A stretch of 6,277 nucleotides of DNA from JBEKCP01 sp050014815 (GCA_050014815.1 JBEKCP010000372.1:1-6277); one strand, 5' to 3'; counted from the stretch's first letter, positions 1-5,416 are shown. Notes: a model not told the origin generated them from the sequence alone. Program-made: numbers and translations.

Positions 1-376
1 CAAGGGCGGCCAGGACCTCGCCCGCCCTTTGCGAAAGCGCCGCGTGGCGCTCGATGCTGACCACCTCCCGAACCAACTCGGCCAGGACCGCCGCCTGGTA
101 GCCGCTGCCTGTGCCGATCTCCAGCACGCGCTCCGTGCCGGTCAACTCCAGCGACTGGGTCATCAGTCCGACGATGTACGGCTGGCTGATGGTCTGGCCG
201 CAGGCGATGCCAAGGGCCCGGTCGGCATAGGCCGAGTCGCGGAACCTCGGTTCGATGAACCGATCTCGCGGCACCTTGGCCATGGCGGCCAAGACGCGGC
301 GGTCGCGGATGCCGCGGCCCCGCAGGTCTCGGCGGAGCATGTGTTGTCGATCGGCTTCGAGGTCGGCGTCGGCCAT
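1..376 (-). CDS. pcm: Protein-L-isoaspartate O-methyltransferase, N-terminal 125 residues (C-terminus outside window)
   Basis: This enzyme uses S-adenosylmethionine to methylate the abnormal L-isoaspartyl residues that form in ageing proteins, starting their repair in the cytoplasm. The visible part matches the family from its N-terminus. A helical lead-in with RGIRDRRVLAAMAKVPRDRF (residues 21-40) is followed by the family hallmark GQTISQPYIV (60-69), which contributes to the active site, and by the SAM-binding motif I VLEIGTGSGYQAAVLAEL (84-101). An acidic residue in SIER (107-110) lies where the ribose-binding acid is expected. The family is usually about 200-220 residues, so roughly 40% is missing beyond the left edge; this is a window truncation, not damage. 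The ATG at 374-376 is preceded by a C-rich repeat and has no Shine-Dalgarno sequence. An internal Met at residue 13 is a possible alternative start. It lies downstream of recJ on the same strand, separated by 104 bases. Confidence 0.93.
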   Translation of the reverse strand, partial: MADADLEADRQHMLRRDLRGRGIRDRRVLAAMAKVPRDRFIEPRFRDSAYADRALGIACGQTISQPYIVGLMTQSLELTGTERVLEIGTGSGYQAAVLAELVREVVSIERHAALSQRAGEVLAAL

Positions 377-424
377 GGGGAGAGGGGTCAGGGGTCAGGG
401 GTCAGGGATTGGGGATTGGGGATT
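377..424. repeat. G-rich heptamer tandem array (STRR-like, G-quadruplex-capable)
   Basis: Seven G-runs recur at an almost exact 7-base period on the plus strand: GGGGAGA once, GGGGTCA three times (384-404), then GGGATT and two GGGGATT units. One unit is one base short. The loops are 2-3 bases, so the plus strand satisfies a strong G-quadruplex pattern and the minus strand is C-rich. The array ends directly against the pcm start codon, so in pcm mRNA it would be the C-rich leader, with the G-rich strand serving as template. Heptanucleotide intergenic repeats are known in cyanobacteria as STRRs; the link here is by resemblance only. Confidence 0.8.
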
Positions 425-426
425 AG

Positions 427-456
427 AAAAGCCCCGCGACTGCGTCGCGGGGGTTT
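427..456 (-). terminator. Terminator-like hairpin downstream of recJ
   Basis: CCCCGCGAC (432-440) and GTCGCGGGG (444-452) form a perfect 9-bp stem with a 3-base loop. On the minus strand the hairpin is followed by CTTTTC, which resembles a short intrinsic-terminator U-tract 28 bases after the recJ stop codon. The flanking AAA and TTT are also complementary, so it could act on either strand. The U-tract is short, so termination may be partial, and pcm could still be reached by readthrough. Confidence 0.55.
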
Positions 457-480
457 CAGGGTACCGGTCCCCCTCTTCCG

Positions 481-2238
481 CTAGTTTCCGGGCCGCCAGT
501 CCACCAGGTGGAGCTCGACGCTGCGGCGGCCCTGGAACGCATTGATCACTGGGCGGAAGGCGATGTCGATCGGACGGGCGACCGCCCCCAGTTCATCGGC
601 CCAGTCGGCAGCGCCGAAGGCCACCGCGCGGAGGCCCACCCCGTGCTGCGAGAGCCGCATCGACAGATGCCGGCCGCCGCCGATCGGCTTCGGCGGGCCG
701 TCCAGCGTGACGCCGGAGGTACACAACAGCGGCCGGGCATTGTGCTGGCCGAACGGAGAGAGCCGCTCGATCTGGGCCACCGCCTGCGGCGTGAAGGCGC
801 TCAGCGTGGCCTCCGCGTCGATCCACAGGTCGGCGACCCGTTGGTCCTCGCCGATCTCGGCCGCCGCGATCTCGCCGAAGGCCGCGCGGAAGCCCTCGAA
901 CTGGTCCTCGGCGATCCGCAGTCCCGCCGCCGCCGCGTGGCCCCCGTGGGCCAGCAGGAATGCGTCGCACGCCGCCAACGCCGTATGGAGATTGAAGCCG
1001 GGAATACTCCGCGCGGAGCCCATCCCCGGCCGCGTTCCCACGTTGTCCCAGGAGATCAGCACGGCGGGCCGGTGGTACTTCTCGGCCAGGCGTCCGGCCA
1101 CGATTCCCAGCACGCCCGGATGCCAGCCCCGCTCGGCCAGCACCACCGCGGCGTCGCGCTCGGGATCGAACTCGTCCTTGAGCATCTTGGTCGCGGCCAA
1201 CTGGATGCTCCGCTCCAGCGTTTGCCGCGAGGCGTTGAGCTGGTCGATGTACTCGGCCAGCTCGCGGGCCCGGTCCGGCCGGTCGGTCACCAGCAGCTCG
1301 ACGGCCAGTTGCGGCTGCCCGAGCCGCCCGGCGGCGTTCAGTCGGGGCGCCAGGGAGAAGGCCACGTCGTCGGAGTCCAGACGGCCGGCGCCGCCGGGCC
1401 CTCGCCGCGGCTCGACCTTGGCAATCTTGCCGAGTGTGGCCAGGCCGAGCGTCGGGCACCGGGCCAGGCTCTCCAGCCCGTGGTACACCAGCACCCGGTT
1501 CTCGTCCACCAGCGGCACCACGTCGGCCACGGTCCCCAGGGCGGCCAGCCCGACCGCCTGGACCAGGAAATCCTTCATCCGCGGGCTGACCTTTCGGGCA
1601 CCGCTGGCCTGCTGGCAGACGGCCCAGGCCAGCTTGAAAGCCACGCCCGCCCCGCTGAGCCCGCCAAACGGATAGCTGCTGCCGGGCAGCCGCGGGTGGA
1701 CGATGGCCGCGGCGTCGGGCAGCCGCACCCCGGGCTCGTGGTGGTCGGTGACGATCAGCTCCAGGCCGAGTTGCCGGGCAAGGTCCGCCTCCTCGACGCT
1801 GCCGATGCCGCAATCGACGGTGATCATCATCTCCGCGCGGCCGCTGCCCCACGACCGCACGGCTTCGCAGCTCAGCCCGTAGCCCTCGTCGATCCGGTGC
1901 GGGACGTAATAGCTCACGTCCGCACCGAGCAGCCGGAGGCACAGATAGAGGATGGCCGTGGCCGCCATGCCGTCGACGTCATAGTCGCCGTAGACGACGA
2001 TCTTCCGCCGCCGGCCGACGGCCTCGTGTATCCGCCGTGCGGCCTCGCGACACCCGGGCAGGGCCTCCGGGTCGCGGAGATCGGTAAGTTTCGGATCGAG
2101 GAATGATCGGGCCAAGGTGGGATCCGTGATCCCGCGACAGATCAGCAATTGGGCCACGACCGCGGGGATTTCAACCGCCCGCTGAAGCGACGCGATGCGG
2201 TCCAGATCGTGCGCGTGGATGCGCCAGCGCTTGCCCAT
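481..2238 (-). CDS. recJ: Single-stranded-DNA-specific exonuclease RecJ
   Basis: RecJ degrades single-stranded DNA 5' to 3' in the cytoplasm, acting in recombinational repair (RecF pathway), mismatch repair and processing of stalled forks. It is a metal-dependent DHH phosphoesterase. The 585-residue product is close to the usual bacterial length (about 560-580). The DHH domain shows YGDYDVDGMAA (83-93), ITVDCGIG (139-146), VTDHHEPG (163-170) with the name-giving DHH at 165-167, and ALGTVADVVPL (233-243). RLNAAGRL (299-306) follows. The DHHA1 domain carries HPGVLGIVAGRLAEKYHRPA (373-392), GSARSIPGFN (407-416) and the glycine-rich HGGHAAAAGL (431-440). The remaining C-terminus (about 460-585) fits the RecJ OB-fold. 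All metal-binding motifs look intact. The ATG gives a normal RecJ N-terminus (MGKRWRI); its Shine-Dalgarno is weak. It lies 79 bases after rpmG and may be cotranscribed with it. Confidence 0.97.
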   Translation of the reverse strand: MGKRWRIHAHDLDRIASLQRAVEIPAVVAQLLICRGITDPTLARSFLDPKLTDLRDPEALPGCREAARRIHEAVGRRRKIVVYGDYDVDGMAATAILYLCLRLLGADVSYYVPHRIDEGYGLSCEAVRSWGSGRAEMMITVDCGIGSVEEADLARQLGLELIVTDHHEPGVRLPDAAAIVHPRLPGSSYPFGGLSGAGVAFKLAWAVCQQASGARKVSPRMKDFLVQAVGLAALGTVADVVPLVDENRVLVYHGLESLARCPTLGLATLGKIAKVEPRRGPGGAGRLDSDDVAFSLAPRLNAAGRLGQPQLAVELLVTDRPDRARELAEYIDQLNASRQTLERSIQLAATKMLKDEFDPERDAAVVLAERGWHPGVLGIVAGRLAEKYHRPAVLISWDNVGTRPGMGSARSIPGFNLHTALAACDAFLLAHGGHAAAAGLRIAEDQFEGFRAAFGEIAAAEIGEDQRVADLWIDAEATLSAFTPQAVAQIERLSPFGQHNARPLLCTSGVTLDGPPKPIGGGRHLSMRLSQHGVGLRAVAFGAADWADELGAVARPIDIAFRPVINAFQGRRSVELHLVDWRPGN

Positions 2239-2271
2239 GGTCGTCGATCCATCGGTGCCGAGGCGGGGATG

Positions 2272-2310
2272 CCCTCACCCCCGGCCCCTCTCCCGAAAGT
2301 GGGCGAGGGG
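2272..2310. repeat. REP-like hairpin element with two alternative 5' arms, between rpmG and recJ
   Basis: CCCTCACCC (2272-2280) and CCCTCTCCC (2286-2294) are near-identical copies 14 bases apart. Both are complementary, with one mismatch, to GGGCGAGGG (2301-2309). The closer copy extends to CCCCTC and leaves a 6-base loop (2295-2300). The element lies entirely between the rpmG stop and the recJ start, so it would fold in the joint mRNA. Sequences of the form CCCTCACCCCCGGCCCCTC are, from general recollection, common intergenic repeats in many bacteria. It lacks a U-tract on either strand, so an mRNA-stabilising or REP-like role fits better than an intrinsic terminator. Confidence 0.6.
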
Positions 2311-2317
2311 AGCCCCG

Positions 2318-2482
2318 CTACTTCTTCTTCTCGGCGTGCTCGGTGTGCTTGCGGCAGCGGGGGCAGTATTTCTTGAGGGTGAGTTTCTCCCCGCCCGACT
2401 TCCGCTTCAGCGTGTAGTTGTAGTCGCCCCCCTCTTTGCAAACGAGGAAAACCGTTTCCGACTTCTTCTTGCTCTTGCCCAT
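2318..2482 (-). CDS. rpmG: 50S ribosomal protein bL33
   Basis: bL33 is a small basic protein of the large ribosomal subunit, near the E site. The 54-residue product has the usual length. It has a lysine-rich start MGKSKKKSETVFLVCKEGG (1-19), the family signature YNYTLKRK (21-28), and the C-terminal block LKKYCPRCRKHTEHAEKKK (36-54). A zinc-binding pair CPRC (40-43) is present, but the first half of the usual four-cysteine site has only one cysteine (C15, followed by KEGG). It is therefore intermediate between the zinc-binding and zinc-free forms. The start is supported by the Shine-Dalgarno GAGGTGG on the minus strand (2491-2497), 8 bases before the ATG. It is the first gene of the minus-strand group; recJ follows after 79 bases. 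Confidence 0.95.
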   Translation of the reverse strand: MGKSKKKSETVFLVCKEGGDYNYTLKRKSGGEKLTLKKYCPRCRKHTEHAEKKK

Positions 2483-2530
2483 CGAACCATCCACCTCGCC
2501 AGTAAGGACACGTCCAACGCCAAACCCTCT

Positions 2531-2558
2531 ATTGTAGCCAATTGTGCCGGATTGGGAA
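2531..2558 (-). promoter_or_regulatory. Putative sigma-70-type promoter for rpmG
   Basis: Read on the minus strand, TTCCCA (2553-2558, 4 of 6 to TTGACA) is followed after 16 bases by TACAAT (2531-2536, 5 of 6 to TATAAT). The -10 box lies about 48 bases before the rpmG start codon. Position and orientation fit transcription of rpmG and perhaps recJ; no transcription start is proven. Confidence 0.45.
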
Positions 2559-2578
2559 CTCCGCGTCCGAAAATCGCG

Positions 2579-2607
2579 GTGACCGCCCCAGCCGGCGGGG
2601 CTATAAT
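2579..2607 (+). promoter_or_regulatory. Putative sigma-70-type promoter for the membrane toroid-protein gene
   Basis: GTGACC (2579-2584, 4 of 6 to TTGACA) is separated by exactly 17 bases from a perfect TATAAT (2602-2607). The predicted start near 2614 would give an untranslated leader of about 105 bases. That leader contains the AGTACTC heptamer array and a small hairpin. The boxes lie back to back with the rpmG promoter, making a divergent promoter region. Confidence 0.55.
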
Positions 2608-2623
2608 TGGTATGAATGGTGGA

Positions 2624-2665
2624 AGTACTCGGTACACAGTACTCGGTACTCAGTACTGTGTACTA
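2624..2665. repeat. AGTACTC-type heptamer array, three 14-base units
   Basis: Three 14-base units are in tandem: AGTACTCGGTACAC (2624-2637), AGTACTCGGTACTC (2638-2651) and AGTACTGTGTACTA (2652-2665). Each is itself two heptamers, so the array is six heptamers of the form RGTACTC. AGTACT is a palindrome, and AGTAC-TGT-GTACT (2652-2664) is a perfect 5-bp hairpin, so the array can fold in several registers. It lies in the predicted leader of the downstream gene. It is too short in period to be a CRISPR and no coding frame crosses it. Confidence 0.8.
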
Positions 2666-2669
2666 GGTC

Positions 2670-2687
2670 CCTATGTTGTTGCATAGG
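2670..2687 (+). other. Small hairpin in the leader of the toroid-protein gene
   Basis: CCTATG (2670-2675) and CATAGG (2682-2687) form a perfect 6-bp stem around the loop TTGTTG. It follows the heptamer array directly and ends 32 bases before the GTG start codon. There is no U-tract after it. It could shape mRNA structure or be an operator-like inverted repeat; neither can be decided here. Confidence 0.4.
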
Positions 2688-2719
2688 CTTGACTTAGGAA
2701 AACTTGCCGGAGCCGTCCC

Positions 2720-4537
2720 GTGTCCGAATCCGCACCCGAGCGACCGTCGCGGACTGAGGACGAAAGATTGTCTGGGCCCGAGCAGCCCGCCCCGGGCCGG
2801 CCGAAGTCGTCGCCGGTGATATCGAGATCCTATCGGGTCCGCGAACTGCCGCCGCCGCCGATGGTGCCGGGCGGACCGCCGCCCGGACCGAGCGATCCGG
2901 CCGAAATCGGCGATGGCCTGACGGAGCCCGAACCGTCGCCCGATCGGGGCTGCAATGCGCCCGTCGAACTGGCCGGCTTGGGCATCGTGGCCACTCGTCC
3001 GCCATGGGCCTGGCAATCCTGGCGGCCTCGGGCCCGTGCCCGTTGGGGCCGGTGGCTGGCGTCGCCCGAGCGGCGGCAGCAGGTCGGTTACTTCGTCGGT
3101 ATCCTGTGCAACCTGGTCCTTCTGCTCCTCCTGGCCAGTTGGCTCACGGCCGACCAGCGGGAGCCGGAGGCTCGGACGTTTGGGTTCGCGGCGGTCGAGA
3201 CGCTGGCCGACGAGGGACCGATTATCGAGCCGCCCTCGGTCGGTAGCCCGGCGGTCGAGCCGCCCGGCGACGCTCCGCCAAAGCCCCCCGAGCTTCCGCG
3301 CGGCGAGCCGGCGGCGCCGCGCCCGGCGGAAGGGGCCGGGCCGGCATCGAGCCCCGCGGCATCACCGGCGCCTGGCGTCGCCACGGTCCAGCCGTCGTCG
3401 GCCGCGGTTGCCGGCAGCCCCTCGCCTCCCGAGAAGCCCCCGGCGGCCGACGCCCCGATGCAGGGGAAGCTGGACCGCCGGTCCTCCGACGGTCGCGGCG
3501 AAGGCGTCCGTTACGGAAACGGCACGCCCGAGAGCGAAGCGGCGGTGGAGCGCGGGCTGCGGTGGCTGGTTGCCCATCAACGCGACGATGGAAGCTGGCA
3601 CTTCAACCATACGACCGACGCTTGCATGCACTACTGCACCCATCCGGGTACGGAGGCCAGCACGACCGCCTCGACCGCTATGGCCCTCTTGCCGCTGCTC
3701 GGCGCCGGCTACACCCACCGGAAGGGCGATTACCAGGACGTGGTGCAGCGCGGGCTGGATTACCTGCGGAAGCGCGGCGTGACGATCTCTTACGGCTTCG
3801 ACATGCGGGACGGCTCGATCTACGGCCACGCCCTGGCCACGATCGCGCTCGGCGAGGCCTACGCGATGACGCGGGATCCCGTGCTCGAGGAGCCAGCCCA
3901 GGGGGGCATCCGCTTCATCGCGTATGCCCAGGACGCCAAAGGCGGCGGCTGGCGCTACAACCCCGGCGAGCCCGGCGACACGACCGTCACCGGCTGGATG
4001 CTGGCGGCCCTGAAGAGCGGGCAGATGGCCGGGCTCGAAGTGCCGACGCCCGCCATCCTCCTGGCCGAACGGTTCCTCGACAGCGTGCAGAGCGAGGAGG
4101 GATCGGCGTACGGCTATATGACGACAAAACCGCAGAGGACAAACTCGGCGGTGGGCCTCTTGTGCCGGATGTACACCGGCTGGAAACGCGACCACGCCGG
4201 GCTGGCCAAGGGCGTTGCCAACCTCGCCCAGTGGGGACCGGCCAAGGACAACATCTACTACGACTACTACGCCACCCAGGTCATGTTCCATTACGGCGGA
4301 CCGCAGTGGGACGCATGGAACCGGAAGATGCGGGAATTGCTCATCGCCAGCCAGGACCGCGGCGGGCACCAGGCGGGCAGTTGGTACTTCGAGCCCGACC
4401 AGGCCGACTCCGTCAACCGGATCACCACGGCGGCCGGCGGGCGGCTGTTGGCGACCTCGATGGCCATCATGATCCTGGAGGTCTATTACCGCTACATGCC
4501 CCTCTATTCCGAGCATGCTGTGGAAGGGGGATTCTAA
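2720..4537 (+). CDS. Single-pass membrane protein with prenyltransferase/squalene-cyclase-like repeat domain
   Basis: The product has 605 residues. Residues 1-95 are disordered-looking and proline-rich (PPPPMVPGGPPPGP, 44-57). A basic stretch (102-121, many Arg) precedes one membrane segment (about 123-142, ending VLLLLLASWL), so the N-terminus is probably cytoplasmic and the rest outside the membrane. A Pro/Ala linker (about 170-248) leads to a repeat domain (about 272-595) with QW-like motifs AHQRDDGSWHF (285-295), AKGGGWRYNPGEPGDTTVTGW (begins 406) and GSWYF (553-557). These suggest an alpha/alpha toroid of the prenyltransferase/squalene-oxidase repeat type. The DxDD catalytic motif of squalene-hopene cyclase is absent, so a terpene cyclase activity is not supported; a binding or scaffold role is as likely. 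A cysteine pair sits in CMHYCTHPG (302-310). The start is GTG, the only option after an in-frame stop at 2690, with GGAG at 2709-2712. The exact function is unknown. Confidence 0.88.
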   Translation: MSESAPERPSRTEDERLSGPEQPAPGRPKSSPVISRSYRVRELPPPPMVPGGPPPGPSDPAEIGDGLTEPEPSPDRGCNAPVELAGLGIVATRPPWAWQSWRPRARARWGRWLASPERRQQVGYFVGILCNLVLLLLLASWLTADQREPEARTFGFAAVETLADEGPIIEPPSVGSPAVEPPGDAPPKPPELPRGEPAAPRPAEGAGPASSPAASPAPGVATVQPSSAAVAGSPSPPEKPPAADAPMQGKLDRRSSDGRGEGVRYGNGTPESEAAVERGLRWLVAHQRDDGSWHFNHTTDACMHYCTHPGTEASTTASTAMALLPLLGAGYTHRKGDYQDVVQRGLDYLRKRGVTISYGFDMRDGSIYGHALATIALGEAYAMTRDPVLEEPAQGGIRFIAYAQDAKGGGWRYNPGEPGDTTVTGWMLAALKSGQMAGLEVPTPAILLAERFLDSVQSEEGSAYGYMTTKPQRTNSAVGLLCRMYTGWKRDHAGLAKGVANLAQWGPAKDNIYYDYYATQVMFHYGGPQWDAWNRKMRELLIASQDRGGHQAGSWYFEPDQADSVNRITTAAGGRLLATSMAIMILEVYYRYMPLYSEHAVEGGF

Positions 4538-4621
4538 ATGCACCGCGGGAAGCACTATCTCGTTGGTTTGCGGGAAGGTCGTTTCCCTGGTACGATGATG
4601 GGAGGAGGTTCGAGCCCATGA
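4538..4621 (+). CDS. Possible 27-residue linking ORF (doubtful)
   Basis: An ATG directly follows the TAA of the toroid-protein gene and opens a 27-codon frame (MHRGKHYLVGLREGRFPGTM..., ending GGGSSP). Its TGA overlaps the next gene's ATG in an ATGA junction at 4618-4621. That geometry fits translational coupling or a leader peptide. The purine-rich GGAAGGGGG at 4522-4530 could serve as its ribosome-binding site. No family resemblance is seen, and a frame this short can arise by chance. Confidence 0.2.
   Translation: MHRGKHYLVGLREGRFPGTMMGGGSSP
4601..4608 (+). promoter_or_regulatory. Strong Shine-Dalgarno GGAGGAGG fixing the start of the 74-residue gene
   Basis: GGAGGAGG ends 9 bases before the ATG at 4618. 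It is one of the two best ribosome-binding sites in the window and settles the start of the small gene, whose frame is otherwise open far upstream through the toroid-protein gene. Confidence 0.75.
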
Positions 4622-4842
4622 TCACAATCACGTTCTCAGATCCCGCCACGGAAAAGCGAGCTCTGGCTTTCTTGTTGGGCCGCTTTTCCGGACACGTGCT
4701 GAAGTCGGGAGAGCATTTGGTGCCAGAATCGGCTCTCGAAGCGCTTGCCGAACAGAATATTCCCTTCACCGTCAAAGGAAGAGCAACCTATGACCAGCTC
4801 TTGGCGGCGGTTCGAGGTTCTACTCCCGTTGCAATTCAATGA
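4618..4842 (+). CDS. Small protein of unknown function, first of an overlapping pair
   Basis: The 74-residue product begins MITITFSDPATEKRALAFLL and continues through GRFSGHVLKSGEHLVPESAL (21-40), EALAEQNIPFTVKG (41-54) and a short helical end. It looks like a compact alpha/beta protein with a first beta strand, a helix, and a strand near 49-53. It has no signal peptide, membrane segment or cysteine. I do not recognise a named family. The strong ribosome-binding site, the sensible amino-acid composition and the 53-base overlap with the following gene support it being real. GC content is visibly lower than in the toroid-protein gene, which could mean a different origin. It lies 80 bases after that gene. 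A regulator or antitoxin-like partner for the next gene is possible from size and overlap alone. Confidence 0.68.
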   Translation: MITITFSDPATEKRALAFLLGRFSGHVLKSGEHLVPESALEALAEQNIPFTVKGRATYDQLLAAVRGSTPVAIQ

Positions 4843-5110
4843 CGGCCGGGAAGTGCCGGCGTTGTGGTTGGCCGATGCGCTCCTGGAGGTCGTGGATCAC
4901 TTCGGCGCGGCCAGCTACGAGACCCAGGGGGTCGAGGGGCACTGGCGGCATGGCGGCACGGTCTACCGCGACAACTTGGTGCGAATCGTCGTCGATGTAC
5001 CGGACTCCGACGAGAACCGGCGGTGGATGAGAGAGTTCAAAGCCCGCTGGAAGGCGAAGCTGGAGCAGTTGGAACTCTGGGTGGTCAGCTACCGCATTGA
5101 GCTTGAGTAG
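4790..5110 (+). CDS. Conserved-looking hypothetical protein, second of the overlapping pair
   Basis: The 106-residue product starts MTSSWRRFEVLLPLQFNDGR and reads like a small soluble alpha/beta protein. Strands FEVLLPLQFNDG (8-19) and NLVRIVVDVPD (62-72) flank a helix LADALLEVVDHFGA (27-40). The segment ETQGVEGHWRHGGTVYRD (44-61) is followed by an amphipathic helix (75-94) and the strand LELWVVSYRIE (94-104). From memory, similar hypothetical proteins (FNDG, ETQ..G.W...G.VYRD, VDVPD) occur in planctomycetes and cyanobacteria without assigned function; this needs a search. The ATG at 4790 has GGAAGAG at 4777-4783. A start at 4745 would add 15 residues and lacks such a site. It overlaps the 74-residue gene by 53 bases in another frame, so the two are probably translated from one message. 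A toxin-antitoxin-like module is possible but unproven. Confidence 0.8.
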   Translation: MTSSWRRFEVLLPLQFNDGREVPALWLADALLEVVDHFGAASYETQGVEGHWRHGGTVYRDNLVRIVVDVPDSDENRRWMREFKARWKAKLEQLELWVVSYRIELE

Positions 5111-5304
5111 CGTTGCTGATACGGGGGTTTATCCCTTCTCCCTCCTCTTTTCCCTGCCCTCATGTTTCTTACCGCTGGACAAGCCAGCAGCGGCACCTTC
5201 CTCGCCATGAAGTCCCATTTGGGTGAGGCACCACATTAGGGGCACAACGCCGCCAAATGGCGTATTCTAGTGAACTTGGGAGGTATGTGCGTGGAAAACT
5301 GCTA

Positions 5305-5331
5305 TTGCCCCACTTTGTATTTTTCTATAGA
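5305..5331 (+). promoter_or_regulatory. Weak putative promoter for the CsrA-receiver gene
   Basis: TTGCCC (5305-5310) and TATAGA (5326-5331) are separated by 15 bases, shorter than the optimum of 17. They lie in a locally AT-rich patch, 85 bases before the start codon, ahead of the GGA-rich leader. The position is sensible but the match is weak. Confidence 0.3.
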
Positions 5332-5359
5332 ACCAGCGGATCGAACCAGTTCTCGACAG

Positions 5360-5409
5360 CACGGAAGAACATCACGGAAGATCGGCCTACCGCCGGCAAC
5401 GAAAGGAGG
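5360..5409 (+). promoter_or_regulatory. Leader with repeated CACGGAAGA and ANGGA motifs overlapping the Shine-Dalgarno (possible CsrA autoregulation)
   Basis: The 9-base sequence CACGGAAGA occurs twice (5360-5368 and 5373-5381). Each copy contains ACGGA, which fits the ANGGA core bound by CsrA. The Shine-Dalgarno AAAGGAGG (5402-5409), 7 bases before the ATG, supplies a third (AAGGA). Family knowledge: CsrA represses translation by binding GGA sites in leaders, often one over the ribosome-binding site. Since this leader belongs to a gene encoding a CsrA domain, autoregulation is a reasonable inference. Confidence 0.45.
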
Positions 5410-5416
5410 CACGCCC

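Larger units (their letters stand above)
5111..5416 (+). other. 306-base intergenic leader region before the CsrA-receiver gene
   Basis: No convincing gene is seen. The stretch holds a 24-base pure pyrimidine tract (5132-5155). It also has two mutually exclusive small hairpins: CCGCTG (5172-5177) with CAGCGG (5188-5193), and GCTGG (5174-5178) with CCAGC (5184-5188). A short hairpin CGCC-AAAT-GGCG lies at 5251-5262. The last 110 bases are less GC-rich and carry promoter-like and CsrA-site-like motifs listed separately. A short frame from 5257 runs into the CsrA region out of phase and is not supported. Confidence 0.6.

Noticed and set aside
29..484. Plus-strand open frame opposite pcm running through the G-rich array
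   Set aside because: It is antisense to a clear pcm and passes through a repeat array and a terminator-like hairpin.
508..2106. Long plus-strand open frame (532 codons) opposite recJ
   Set aside because: It is antisense to a clear RecJ with all motifs. Its composition (Arg, Gly, Gln, His, Pro rich) is typical of the mirror frame of a GC-rich gene and shows no family motif.
377..2665. The heptamer arrays as CRISPR arrays
   Set aside because: The repeat unit is only 7 bases with no unique spacers, and no cas gene is present.
3533..4504. Squalene-hopene cyclase or terpene synthase as the function of the toroid protein
   Set aside because: The DxDD motif is missing, the domain is about half the length of a cyclase, and it is tethered behind a membrane segment and linker. 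No hopanoid genes are nearby.
3362..4555. Minus-strand open frame (397 codons) opposite the toroid-protein gene
   Set aside because: Antisense shadow of a GC-rich coding region; no recognisable motif and no ribosome-binding site that stands out.
3562..4842. Single 426-codon plus-strand frame joining part of the toroid gene to the 74-residue gene
   Set aside because: The first 352 codons are an out-of-frame reading of the toroid domain. Only the part from 4618, with its strong ribosome-binding site, is likely translated.
5270..5416. N-terminal extension of 49 residues on the CsrA-receiver protein
   Set aside because: The extension has no CsrA-family counterpart. The internal ATG at 5417 has a near-perfect Shine-Dalgarno and begins exactly at the CsrA start MLVLSRR.
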